DNA of 22,631 nt from Cylindrodendrum hubeiense (Eukaryota > Ascomycota > Sordariomycetes > Hypocreales > Nectriaceae), in assembly GCA_014621425.1 (NCBI GenBank), contig JAANBB010000562.1:1-22631 (forward strand), read 5' to 3'. The translations under genes were made by a program, and so were the position numbers. Under the pieces are notes generated by a model. That model ran no database searches, had not been told where the DNA came from, and saw only the letters and a list, made by a program, of their open reading frames with translations. Of this stretch, positions 8,438 to 19,600 are shown one piece after another (the first letter of the stretch is position 1; every line of letters begins with the position of its first letter).

Positions 8438-9110
8438 CTTTGTGTATATCTTGTACTGAACACAGAAACACGGGGCTTAGTGCGTGATGATGTGGTGACT
8501 GTGTGGACAGTGGGACGCCAAGGTTTATTGTTCGAGGGATAACCAAGGTTTTCGGGAGTCGCGCAGGATTGGTCGTCGGGGGGGAGGGTGACAAGCGGCG
8601 AGAGAATGGGAGGAAATTCAGTGCTCAAGTAGGGAGAGCGAGGCAAAGGACAGGACGAGAGCTGCAATTGCAATCAAGGTGGCGGGAGACAAGAGTGACA
8701 GAGGCGGTTGATTGGTGTCTGTTGTTGTGCGTCTGGTGGTCCCTTGGGTCTTGGATTTGGGTCTGGTGGTCTCAGAGCCAGGGTCCAAAATGGGTCGGTC
8801 GGGTCGCTTCAAGCCGTGTGGGCTAGAGGGCAAGCAACAAAAGGGACAGGCGAAAGCCACGAAAATGAATGAGCGACGAGAGGGAGCGAGACGCCTTTTG
8901 GCTGGCCGGATAAGAGGTAGAGGATGAAGAAGAGGAGGGACGCGAGCGCTCCTGGAGGTAGAGGGTGGAGGGCGGCGGATGATGTATGGGAGGAGAGATT
9001 CAGGGAGAGGAGAGGGCGAGAGATTGAGATTGGAGATTGCGAGGGAGGTACCTGAAGGGGCAGCCAGGGCAGGGTCGTGGTTTTGAGGATCGCCTTTGGG
9101 GGGGATCATA
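8438..9110 (-). promoter_or_regulatory. Pyrimidine-rich promoter/leader of gene F
   Basis: The minus strand is strongly CT-rich for about 650 bases upstream of the gene F leader intron, as is common in fungal promoters. The long minus-strand open frame at 8618-9145 is a by-product of this bias (mostly Pro, Ser, Arg, Leu). No clear TATA box was found. Confidence 0.45.
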
Positions 9111-9244
9111 GTGGCCAGGCTAGGTGCAAGCCCGCTGCAGCCCACTCCTCACAGCAGTTCGTCCAGGCGTGCTGGGGGCGCCGTAGGGGGTCCTGACTAG
9201 GGGCTGCGGGTCAGTGCTTTCCAGAGCGCTGTGGGCTTTTCGCA

Positions 9245-9275
9245 TCCACATCCACCCACCGAATGTGGATGTGGA
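9245..9275. repeat. 11-base perfect inverted repeat
   Basis: TCCACATCCAC (9245-9255) and its exact reverse complement (9265-9275), separated by nine bases. It could form a hairpin on either strand; more GGATRTGG copies follow to about 9308. Confidence 0.8.
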
Positions 9276-9950
9276 CTGCGGGTGTGGGCTCTTCTGGATA
9301 TGGATGTGGTGCTCTGGGTAGGTCCCTGGGTGGGCACCCTGGCGGCCCCCCGTACTTGGTACATGGGCTGCAAAGTACAAGCCGCTGCTCAGTCCCACTG
9401 CTCAGTCGCACCCAAACCCCCTGGCTCCAGCACCCTTGGGCCCTGAGAGCCTAGCCCGGAACGCCCAGCCCGCCCGGGGTGGCACACCACTTCTAGCGGC
9501 AGCGAGGAGCGGCAGCGGCCTCTGTCACCTTTTCCCTCCACTGGGCGCCGAGGGTGAGATTGCTGAGGTGCTTCACTGCTTCCCCTCTCGACGCTTGGGC
9601 TTAAACCGGGTGCGCTATGGACGGGCTTGACGCCTCTCGGCCTGGCGCCAAGCAGCAGAGTCGAGAGGGACACAGAGGCAGCGAGGCTCGGGAGCCGGGA
9701 GCGAGGAATCCGGAGGGACAGGCACAGAGTCTATCCTGTGGGTTCACGCCGCGCCAGCCATGACTGCCGTCGAGTTGTAATGCACTGTACTTCGTATGGA
9801 CTACTCCGTACGGATCTAGGCCTTATTGTCCAGCCGACTCGAGGTTTGTACTCCATACACGACCAAGGCCTAGAAAGGTCCAACCCCTGGATCCCCACCC
9901 CTCCACTCCCAATCAACCCCGGCCCGGCGCCGCCTTGGCCCTTGGCATTT

Positions 9951-9986
9951 GGCACATGGCCTGGCACATGGCCTGGCCCATGGCCC
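9951..9986. repeat. Three-copy 12-base tandem repeat
   Basis: Two exact copies of GGCACATGGCCT and a third with two changes (GGCCCATGGCCC). The CCATGG/ACATGG core resembles an NcoI-type palindrome. No coding context. Confidence 0.8.
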
Positions 9987-11329
9987 CAAAGCATCGGCTC
10001 CAGGGCCTTTCCTCCAATGCTTTTAGATCAATTCTCGTCTACTACACAGCTCTCTTCCCCGGGACGGCATACTCCATCCATGGTGCCGTCGCTCTCGCGC
10101 TCGCTCGAGCCTTGCGCGTGCCCATGTCTGATGCCCGCTGCCCGCTGCCCGTACAGGGCCCTCCAACACCCGCTGCCCCGTAAACATGACCGTGTCAGGA
10201 TAGGGGACGCAGCGCAGGAAACCATGGGGGCAAAAACGGAAGCGAGAGCGATGGCAGCGTCGTATTTGCGACTCCCTTCGCCCACCACGAAAGCCATCGC
10301 CTGCGATAGGACGGCCGTCGTAGTACATCGGCCGCGTGGCCCTGTACCTCGTCCCGAACGGGTCCAAGCGACTGGGAGTCTGCCCTCTGTCACGCCTCCG
10401 GTGCGTCTCTCCCTTGCGAATATGGCTCACAGGAGATGGTGCCCCTGCTCTGTCCAAGGTTTAATTCCCATGTCTGGGCGATTTTAGGCGCGATGGCATG
10501 CCCGCCAGATGCATCACGGCGCATCCATGGACGCCATGCTAGCATAGATAGTACAGTAGTCGTTTCCTTTGGCACAGTCTAGTATAGTGGGATGTGATGC
10601 ACTGACGCGGCGGGAACGCCACTCCCCGACGAAGACAACCAACAACGAAAAGCGACCGTCTCAACTGCGCCCTGACTCGTCTGTCAAGGTAGTCCTGACC
10701 ACCGTCCAAACAGGCTCACAGGCTCACGGTCCGGGACCTGACGCCGGCTTGATCATGACGCCTCAAGGTGACATCCATGACACCCACCAATCCAACACGA
10801 AAAGAAACCAGCTTCCTGGCTTTCTACTACCGTCCACTCTGACTGACCACTGACTCTGCTCGCGGGCTTCCTTTTGCCTCCAAATTATGGCTAATTATGG
10901 CTCTGGCAGAACGCACACTGCAGGAATAAGAAAATAACCACGCATTCGGCGTCCAGATACGAATACTACCCAGTCACTGGTCAGATCCCACCCTCTCGCG
11001 CATGTCAGGCACGGCCGCCAGTGACCTGTTTTTCTGGCCGATGGAACCCTGCGGCCGGACGTCGCCCGTTGAACGGTCCAGACTCGCTATTTTTTGTTTC
11101 GAGCGGCCTGAAAGTCAGTCACCTTCCTTGCCCCAATGATATGATCCCCGTGCCCACTTGCGACATCACATTCGGTCTCGCAAACAACGGGATGAAATGA
11201 CACCTTTTTACGCGTATTTTGACATTTGTAGCCTGACGTTTGGCGTGTGAGCTAGAGGTTTTTTTCTGCCATGCGAGATTGCAATATTGGCCGCCATGAA
11301 TCCGAGTATTGAATTAATTCCTGGTGAAT

Positions 11330-11353
11330 GTACATCTGGGAGTACATCTGGGA
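11330..11353. repeat. Two-copy 12-base tandem repeat
   Basis: Two exact adjacent copies of GTACATCTGGGA. The reverse complement shares AGATGTACT with the tandem at 6880-6903. Confidence 0.8.
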
Positions 11354-12011
11354 GTATACACATGCACAATTCGCCCCCCCTCGGTCAGTCAAAGCGGCAC
11401 CGTCGCAGAGCCAAGAAAGCCAAGGACGATGCGACATGACGCCCGGATCATCGCTAGGCTGGAATCTTGGCACCGTCCGTCCCATCTCCCAATACTCGGA
11501 TCCTGACGTATGTGGTGTACTCGTCCGTTCTGGAATTGGGGCGAGTTGATCGCCACCCGAGTTTATTGATGGGACATTTCACACTACACATGGCAGTGGC
11601 ACCAGATGCCTCCTCAAGCTTCCAGGGGCGCCTTACTCCCGCTCATCCATTCCCATCCCGCTCATCTTTCCCGAGGGTTTGTTGTGTCCGTGCCCATTGT
11701 CTATTCTTGAGGCCCATCCATCGGCCATTTTTTCAGCTCCGTGATCGTGCGTCCCCTGCCTGGGCCGCTCCGCGCACTCGTATACCAGCGATCTCCTCCC
11801 GCCGACGTTTCGAGCTGAGGGTGCCGCAGCCACGGACCGACCCCGACTAGCGGCGCAAAATCCAGGGAAAAGCTCGGCATCGGTCTAGGTTTGCATGTGG
11901 ATGGCAGAGAGGAGGCGTCTCGGTTTGATAGCTAGCCGGGGCCTGGGGATCGACTAACGAACCTACTGCAACACCCGAGGCGAAGGCCTTGACGGGTATG
12001 AACCGACAAGA

Positions 12012-12043
12012 TAGCACGTATCTAGCAGTATCTAGCACGTATC
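12012..12043. repeat. Spaced direct repeat
   Basis: TAGCACGTATC at 12012-12022 and again at 12033-12043, with a partial TAGCAGTATC between them. It lies about 160 bases beyond the stop codon of the secreted thioredoxin-like gene. Confidence 0.65.
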
Positions 12044-12205
12044 CGGTCATTGGATGAGGCGATTGGACCAAAGACTTGATTGGAAGAGCGGGTAATGCGC
12101 ATCTTGATACCCCAGAAACTCCATACAGAAACACCATGCTGGCTAACCGTCTTCTAAAGACTACTTTTGCACCATCATCCCATGCCATCCCACCCCACCT
12201 GGAGA

Positions 12206-12758
12206 TCACATTGTCACCATATCCCGAATAACTGTCACCCGACCGTATTCTGAATAGCTGTCCAGGGTCTTGTACAGTTTGACTATATTGTCTCCAGGTA
12301 TTGAAGAAATATGCTTGCCATTTTGGAATATCCAATACGCCGGCAACTTGTCGACCTTGTATTCTTTCAATATGTCCTTGTTCATTTCGGGATTGACTAC
12401 TGCGATGGATGCAGTCCCAGCCCTGACAACGAACGGGAGCCTGTAAGGAACCCTGTTAATGAAGGACTTTTATGTCGGACAAGCGATCTTACGGCGGAAT
12501 GGCAATGGGCTCGGCCATGTGCCTGCTAAACACCACTACGCCGATGGAGGTTTGTTCCAGGAAGCTCTTCAATCCCTGGGAGCTACACGTCGATGTCAGC
12601 TCCACAACTATACCAAATCGCGTGGGTACTCGCCTGAATATTTGTTTGGCAGCCGCGTGCCTTGGCATCGAGGCGAGGATTGATGCTCTCGCGGCGGGTA
12701 GCGAGGTAGCCGCCAAGAAAGCTAGCGCAAAGATGAACTTGAAGAGTGGCGACAACAT
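12206..12758 (-). CDS. Secreted thioredoxin-fold protein without CxxC, two exons
   Basis: Exon 1 is 12758-12493 and exon 2 is 12440-12206 (minus strand), joined across a 52-base intron with GTAAGA, ATTAAC and TTACAG; the join is in phase 2 and gives 166 residues. Residues 1-25 are a typical signal peptide (KFIFALAFLAATSLPAARA). Then SIGVVVFSRHMAEP (71-84) corresponds to the strand and active-site loop of a thioredoxin, and SIAVVNPE...YKVDKLPAYWIFQNGKHISSIPG (100-138) to the second half, with the cis-proline at 122. The active-site cysteines are missing; the only cysteine is C58. So it is probably a non-redox, exported (or ER-lumenal) member of the thioredoxin-like superfamily. No known name recognised. 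The fold call rests on pattern recognition of the LPxYxxFxNGK block. Confidence 0.75.
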
Positions 12759-15315
12759 GGCAGCTACGTCGACTACGGGAACATTTTCTGGAAAATTTCC
12801 TTGGGAATTCGCTCGTTGAGGAATAGACCCATTCTTATTGACAAGATCCCACCACGGCCTCGAGTTGTAGGCCAGATCGCGTCTTGGTCATTCCAGCTCT
12901 CCCATGGACCGCGCGGTGTTTCGGGTATTCACGTTGGTTGAGTGGACTGAGTTGAGACACCACTCGAAGTAATAGCCTCTCCTGTTTTGGTTCTCGAACC
13001 CCAGCCAACCGCTCAGCGGTGATCTTGACCAAAGGGCTCCATTGAACCGCAAAACGCCCGGCCCCTGGCCTATGACAGGCGGCCAGGGAGGAGCACAGGA
13101 ATGGAAATGTTGCTATGGAGAATGGCGCATTGCCAGGAAGGGCCGCCATCGTGCCGCCCCCAGCCCATCCCGCCGTGGTCTTTTGCATCATTTGCGTGTC
13201 GCCCACGAGGACAATATCGGCGCAGCGAATAATTGTCCGCGTATCGACTGAACGGCGACATGGGTGAAAGAGAGTACGGATACGCATACTACGCAGGCCA
13301 TCTCGGTGAGACACGACTAGAGATTGGCGTAATTTCCATGGGACCACTGTCCAAGCACATGCGCTCACCAGTGTTAAACGGCCGCCGATCCATTTGTGGC
13401 CCAACCCAAGCCGCGACTCAGCAGACCAGAGTGCTGCGTGACGGAAAAGAAAGAAAAAAACGACGACACACGCGGACGGCATCATCCGCTGGGCGTTCCC
13501 ACACCGGCGATGGCTCTGGCCTGGGCTCTGTCGCCTTCAACTCCATCCAGCTGGGTCGGCGACGGTCGCGCGTGACGAGGGTCTAGAACTTGGGCGACCT
13601 CACTAATGCAGGGTCTCGAGCAGCCGGGCCCCAGTTAATAACCAGCAGCACTTGCATTAAGTCGTATTTGGATGGGTGCCCCCGACGCCCCAGTTGAGAC
13701 CCAGTCCTAGATGTCCAGATTCCTGACTCAGGCTGTCCAGACTCGACTCCCTCGCTCTCCCACTTCCACGTCCTCCCTACTCCACCCGTCGCCCGTCCTC
13801 AGCACCATTCAGGTGGCGCAGCGGCAGCTAACCCAGCTGGCCCTAACCAACGTCACCAACGTGGAATGCGTGTTGCGGCCGACGCTCTCCTTATGGATCT
13901 ATTGAAGCGGTCCCTCTCGCAGCAACTGCGGGGAAGAGGGGGCCATGGAATCTAGACTCTCCCCTCTCGGCTCTGGGTCCTGGGTCTGGGGTCTTCCCCT
14001 CCCTTTCTCTTGATGCCTGTTTGAAGGACGATGATGCCATGACTGCGAACATACGGGGTAAGTGCCGCAATGGTCTACCTCTATGCACAGCTGGACTGGT
14101 AGCATTTGGGTTGGACCCCAAGACACCGCCGCGCAGAGCCACGGCCATTACGCAGGCCCTCATGTCTCGGAGCCCCCGCAATAACTCCAATCGTTTGCAC
14201 CTGTTCGTGCGCTGTATGCCTCGTGACTGCATCTCCTGCCAGCTTGGGTCATCCTGGACAGATTAGCTCGTACTGGCCCGCTTCATCTGTAGGCCGTCTA
14301 TCTGGATCTGTGCCGCAACAGGCTGGATGGATCTGCTCCCCGACGAGCCGCCGCGCATCGTCATCCACACCCACCCACCAAGCCGGAAACCTGGCACACT
14401 GGCAACCACCCTCCTTCTTGGCAGGGTCTGCAGCTCGATGCATTGTACCTGTGTGCGTGTGTGTTATCTGACGTCGACATCGACGACGGGCACCACTTGC
14501 CTATCTAGGTAGGTGGGATAAATCATACAGGAATAGGTGCGCAAGGGCAGCACATGCCTAACCGAGATGCCAGCAGGGAACGATGCATGTGTGACGAAAC
14601 CAACTCGGCCATCCTGTTTTATTATATCACTCACCTTTTCGGGAGTGCTGTACAGTCAGTGCGTCTATCCGAAGTTGGTCCGCACAATTCAATGTCTCGT
14701 AGGACTCTCAACTGCTCTATTGTGAGTCGTGAGCCGACCAGCGCCACTGCACGTGCAATTCGATCCCAGCACTATGATAATCTATTGCAAGAGTTGCTAT
14801 GCCGGGGCAAGCTCAAACGAAGACGGCATCTTGTTCCAGGTCAGAACTCGAATATACAACTGAAGTCGCTTCCATGCAACCAACCTGCCCAACTTCGTGA
14901 TGCCTTCCTCTGTCCCTGGAACCGTAACCACACCGCGATGTTGCGTTGAACCTTCCAATGATTCATCCCGTAGGCAACCATGTGTGGACCGTCCGATGAT
15001 TCACAGCCGATGTGTTGAACCTTCCGACAATCGCCCTCGTAGCGGCAGTTGCTTCCTTCCCAGAATGCAGCTTCGTCAACCCAACCACGGCTGTCTCCCA
15101 TCAACCTCTCCTCTGTATCTTCTCCACTTCTCACCAACATCGTGTATTTTTTGGCCCAGGCATCATCCAACCTGGCTTCATTTTAGCAGCAGTCCCGTGG
15201 GAGCCCGTTTGCTTCTCTTTCTTCAGCACGTTCTCCCCACCAGGACCGTCTGCTTGAAGCCGTCTCACTCACCTCCATTCGTGTCTCGTCTTGGTCCCAT
15301 CCAGCCCGGTCGAGT
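12759..15315. other. GC-rich intergenic region without supported genes
   Basis: Contains the promoter of the secreted gene (left) and the CT-rich promoter and leader of the PLAC8 gene (about 15050-15315). A degenerate repeat of about 35 bases sits at 14942-15050. A CCTATCTAGGTAGGT near-palindrome lies near 14502. The longest open frame (minus, 12835-13485) has no domain, is antisense to the promoter, and is not accepted. Confidence 0.45.
14942..15050. repeat. Degenerate three-copy repeat upstream of PLAC8 gene
   Basis: Three imperfect units beginning TGCGTTGAACCTTCC (14942), TGTGTGGACCGTCC (14981) and TGTGTTGAACCTTCC (15011), the first two followed by a version of GATGATTCA. Unit length is about 30-40 bases. 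Confidence 0.6.
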
Positions 15316-16193
15316 ATGACTCTCCAGCTTCACTGGACTCGCGACCCTCGGTTTCGGCACCTCCGCAACCCTCCCACCTGGTACCACCGCCGAAGCACAC
15401 CGTTCTGGACCGCGACACCTTCCGCCAGGATGGAGAAGCAGTCGGCCGATCAGCGTAAACGGGAGTGGCAGGCTTCACAGGATCCCATCGATCTCGAGTC
15501 TGGATCCCTTTGTCTGACCGTGTTCTGCCCCTGCGGCGCCTACGGCCGCACTTCACAGCGCCTCGGAGCCGCACTCAGTGGTCGTGATGCCAACAACCTT
15601 CCCGAACATGGCATTCCACCCGATTGTATCCAGCTTCTCGTCTGCTTTCCATGTGAGAACAACCCATGTACTTGCCTTTGTCTTGCTTCCACTGACGTCT
15701 TGTTTCAGTCTACGGCTGCTTCATAGCCAAGCTTCAAACCACTGTTCGTTCCTTTTACGACATCGAAGGGAACGATTACAAGGATTGGTCTGCCGGTTGC
15801 TTCTGTCCCTGTGCCACACTTTTGCGCAACGAGAAAGAAATCATGTTTCGGGAGAGACAACACCGCCAAATCAAAGACGTCAATGACCGCGACAACTCTG
15901 TTATGGAGCAGTATCAGTCTCCGTCACCCATGGAGCACCCCGAAGAGCAGGCTGTGTTGCAATCTGTGGAGCACCCCGAAGAGCAACCCGCGGAGCACCC
16001 CGTGGAGCAACTCAAGGAGCAACCAGCGGAGCACAGGCCTCCAGTTCCCACGTTACCCATCCCTGGTAGCCCAGCTGTGACCGCTACAGATTCACAACCT
16101 GACACGAGCACACTGTCCTCCATCCCAGAGGTCAGCCACGAGACGTCGACAGCATCGGGAAGCGTTGTCTCCCAGTCAGGACACAGAGGCTAG
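15316..16193 (+). CDS. PLAC8-family cysteine-rich protein, two exons
   Basis: Exons 15316-15652 and 15709-16193, with a 56-base intron (GTGAGA, CTGAC, TTTCAG; phase 1); 273 residues. The PLAC8 hallmark is present: CLTVFCPCGAYGRTSQRLG (CPC at 71-73), a hydrophobic CIQLLVCFPFYGCFIAKL stretch at 104-121, then GCFCPCATLLRNEKEI (CFCPC at 143-147). In plants and animals this family includes cell-number/fruit-weight regulators and metal-tolerance membrane proteins; fungal roles are little known. Residues 187-222 contain EHPEEQ/EHPVEQ/KEQPAEH repeats. The start is the first ATG after a stop at 15184; M39 (15430) could also serve. The frame stays open past the TAG to 16658, so the true C-terminus may be longer. 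Confidence 0.88.
15930..16038 (+). repeat. EHPEEQ-type coding repeats in PLAC8 protein
   Basis: GAGCACCCCGAAGAGCA occurs at about 15933 and 15969, with degenerate copies after it. They encode Glu/His/Pro/Gln repeats in the tail after the PLAC8 domain. Such repeats vary easily in copy number. Confidence 0.75.
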
Positions 16194-16658
16194 GAGCCCT
16201 CGGTCGCTGCTGGTCCCGCGACATCTGTCGATACAGCTGTTCTCGGGATTCATGACATTGGTGAAGACAAGAATCTGGTTCCTGTCTATGGCACGAGCAT
16301 AGCTCATCGCCTCGAAGAAGACATGGCAACATTTACCAGCCCGCCTGTGATTAACACGTCTCATGAGCTAAGACATGATGCCACAACTGCCCATATGGTG
16401 GGCTCAGAAACGAGTCATCCAGTTGAACAAGATCGACACGAACTCTTCGACGTTGCAAAGGATGAATCTTCCAAGCACGCCATCCACCAGGACCAGACGG
16501 TACCAAAGGCTCGTCCGGCGACTTCCCACCAGCTGCAAGACGATACTGTGACTCCTCCAGCTCACCAACAATCGGTCCCGCATTCGCTTGATGCGGATGA
16601 AGCAACATCGAGCAAGTCTACAACCCGAAGACCTCACAGACTTCGAGAGGACAAGTGA
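16194..16658 (+). other. In-frame open continuation of PLAC8 gene after TAG
   Basis: After the TAG at 16191-16193 the same frame runs 154 codons to a TGA, encoding a Ser/Thr/His/Gln-rich tail like that before the TAG (EPSVAAGPATSVDTAV...). It could be removed 3'UTR coding history (recent nonsense change), or be joined to the gene if an unseen intron spans the TAG. A candidate of 63 bases (16131-16193, GTCAGC...CTAG, phase 0) exists, but I see no convincing branch site. Confidence 0.5.
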
Positions 16659-19600
16659 GAACGGTTGGGCAGTGTTATGAGAACGATGGAGACGGACTGA
16701 GCTGGCCGAAGGAGGTTTATGACGAAGGGATGACCTTGTGAAAACGCATTCAGTATTGATTAACGACGACAGACGAGCTGCAATAGACTAATAGGGCTGG
16801 TTGGCCAGTTCCAGGTTTGCCCCAACAGTTTCAAAGTGCTTGATGTTGGATCTTACTCTGCCAGCGTCGTAATACTCCCTTGGGGCTGAGCTGCTACTAC
16901 CTCGATTATTAGATTTAATTGGTGAGCGATCCTGGCTTCAGAGTGCGGCCTGAGTTGGTGCTGGAATACGGGATGGTGGTTTCATTAATCGCTTGATTAG
17001 GCCGGAGCCAAGTCCCGACCCAACACCCGGGGGCTGGAGTCAAAACAGCAGGACGGAAGACGTATGAATGTGAGAATGCAGTTAGTTCTCAATGTCCGCT
17101 CTTCGAACCAAGACTTCGGAGTTGTGGCCTCAATCGGCATCCGTCAAATCAGGCTCGGACAGACGGACTCGAGATGTGACGGAGACATGACGCTTGTCAT
17201 GTCTTGGTCCATTAGGAAGGACATTAATCGAGTGGCTGGGAGCCCATGGTCCATTCTGCAACCATCTGGTCGATCTGTCGGCGTGGGAGAGGGCCAACAC
17301 TGAAGATAAGACGTCTCGGAGAAGGCAAGATCGAAACGCCGGCATTTCTCTAGGCTCGGGATTCAGGTCTCGGTTGGTCAAGAGGGAGCGGATGACCTCG
17401 ACAGATCGGCAATTCTATGGGATGGAGGCTGAGTAGTTAAGGGCTATCGACTATTGAGCCCCTGCATAGCCGGCGCTGATGAGGGCGTCGGAGGATTCCA
17501 CAGCCGAAAGGTGGGCGGATGGTCACGACATAGACACGGACACGACCCGTCTACGCGACAAACCAGACCAGTGAAGGATAGAAACGCGGGTGGCCTGGCC
17601 TCTTAATAAATATGTCTTTCGGTCAGCCAGCCCTGGAGCGGTTGGAGCGGCCGAATCATCCGGATAGAGACAATACGCCATGAGATGATACGCTTGGTCG
17701 CCATATATGGCCGGCGAGGACGAATGACCACTGGGTCTCTGAGACTAGCCCATCCTCAGGCCCGCGGCGGCCCCGTGAAACTTGGACACAGAACCAATGA
17801 GGGGTTGTGCGAGACGAGTTGCCGACACTTTGTCTGGTTGGTGGTCGGGTGGTGGTTCGGGTGCAAAAGGGCGGAGGACAAAGTGGAGGGCATGGCCGCA
17901 TCGAACGCGACCCGAACAGAGGGCCGGGGATGCCTGCGGCCGGGATCGCGGGACCGGGGTAGGAGGGTTTCGACGCGTAAAGGGGGGTTTTGCATTAGTG
18001 AAAGGAGTTGCAATTAGGAGATGGGCGAGTCGGTTTAGGGAATGGAGATTCCTAGATAGGTTTCCAGAAGACGAGGGGAGGCAATATTGAATGGATGGGA
18101 TGTGAAAGCGTCTTCTCCCTTTGGTCTAGACAAGTGCATCTGGCAGAGGCTGGAGGTGACGGATGGAATGGGGCGGTCAGTAGGTTCAGTGTTTCAGAGG
18201 GCTTTCAGAGGCAGGATAGTGGGCGTGGGCAGGATCTAGCGCTGTAGGAGAGCATGCGGTCCACTGTCGCGAGCGCGGGTGCCCTGGAAAAACGCGTCCA
18301 GCAGTGGTTCCACTATAGTGACGAGTGGTGGGCGCATGCTCGGGCTATATACGCGTTGGTTGAGTAAGAGTGAGACTCGGGTTGAGTGAGACTTTGGCTA
18401 GAGGAGCGAAACGTCTTGGCTGGTCGGGTTTGAGTGGTGGGTTTGGTGGTAAGGACCAGCGTGGTAATGGTCTCGTCGGTCCCAGCCTGCAACCTGCATC
18501 GACCTCATCAAACGCTCGTCTGCCATTCGCACTCGATCCCTTGCATTGGCGCCCGGCCGTGTACGACGCGTTCGATTGGCGGTCCTCGGGCTGCGCTCAT
18601 GGTGCCACTACTGCAACTGCTGCAACTCGATCCATGCGATGCCGTCCAGCCAGTGGCGGCCGGCGGAGGCCAGCGGGGGCAGCGGACGGGAGCTGGAGCC
18701 GACCTTGGCTGCATCCAGAGAGGAGCTGACCCGCGAAGATCCATTTCCCATCCATTTCCCGCAGGCCATATTGGCCATTTAAAGAGCTCCCCCACTAGCA
18801 CGACGCAGTGACACGGCAGGACGCGTCGGGGGCACACGATTGGGCGGGCGGCCACTAGACCTGAGGCAGCAAATGACCTTGTCGATTGTGCGTGCTACAG
18901 ATTGTGCGGATATGTGACGGACGGTGAGCTTGCACACGACTGGATGCAAGCGCAGCTGGACGAATAATGTGATTCTGCGGCCTCAACCAGAGCCTGGAGA
19001 GGCTGACGGCGCTGCTGAGGCAGAATCGCTCTGCATTTCTGTAACGGCCGACGCAGCGAGTTTTCCCCTTGTGAGTTACCTGTTGGCTACCCGATGGCTA
19101 CTCGCCTGTTGGCAACTTGTTCCCGCCTGCATGCTGCATAAGTCGACTTGTGTCGGGTCGGGTCTCCCCCGTCTCGTTTAAGTGCATCGTAGCCCACAGC
19201 CCACCGCCCGCCCACTCAACACGTCGGCGCCCCCAGCGCACACGCCCACACGCCCACACGCCTAAACCCGGCCGCCCGACGCACCAAGAACGCACCAAGA
19301 ACGCGCTGAGCCGGGTCATAGGTCGTCAGCTCCCGCTCCCTTAATACCTTAGCACTCGCCCTCCTTGTCCACTCTTCCCACCTTCCCACCCACACACCTC
19401 CTCAGGAAAACCCACTGCCTCCCCGTCTGCTTCTCCCTCTCTCTCTTTAAACCCTTCCTGTCCTCCCTCATCACAACAAGAGAACAACACGAGAACAACA
19501 CACGCCCGCGCCGAGCATCATTTTCATAACAACTTCTCCACCGCCCACTCCGCCAGCCAGAGTCGTAAACAAACAAGACCGCCACTCGCATCCACACTGC

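Larger units (their letters stand above)
9111..12205. other. GC-rich intergenic region without supported genes
   Basis: Three kilobases where every open frame on either strand is low-complexity Pro/Arg/Ser-rich and lacks domains or paired splice sites. It holds a hairpin at 9245-9275, a three-copy 12-base repeat at 9951-9986, a two-copy 12-base repeat at 11330-11353 and a spaced direct repeat at 12012-12043. The 286-codon open frame at 9627-10487 runs through one of these repeats and is not accepted as a gene. Confidence 0.5.

Noticed and set aside
8618..9145. 175-codon open frame on the - strand
   Set aside because: Product of a CT-rich promoter strand; low complexity, out of context with the leader intron of gene F.
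10455..10480. Possible tRNA B-box (GGTTTAATTCC)
   Set aside because: Flanking bases do not form a T stem and no acceptor or D arm is present.
9627..10487. 286-codon open frame on the + strand
   Set aside because: Pro/Arg/Ser-rich, runs through a 12-base tandem repeat, has no domain or hydrophobic core, and overlaps several equally long frames on both strands; typical of GC-rich non-coding DNA.
12835..13485. 216-codon open frame on the - strand
   Set aside because: No recognisable motif, irregular composition, and it lies in the promoter region of the secreted gene; the hydrophobic start is not a clean signal peptide.
14495..14520. CCTATCTAGGTAGGT palindrome as a transposon end
   Set aside because: Such CTAGGTAGG palindromes are common in Sordariomycete intergenic DNA; no paired terminal repeat or transposase was seen.
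14897..15319. Open frame with CVEPSND-like repeats before the PLAC8 gene
   Set aside because: The pattern follows from a degenerate DNA repeat and then the CT-rich leader; no splice donor joins it to the PLAC8 frame.
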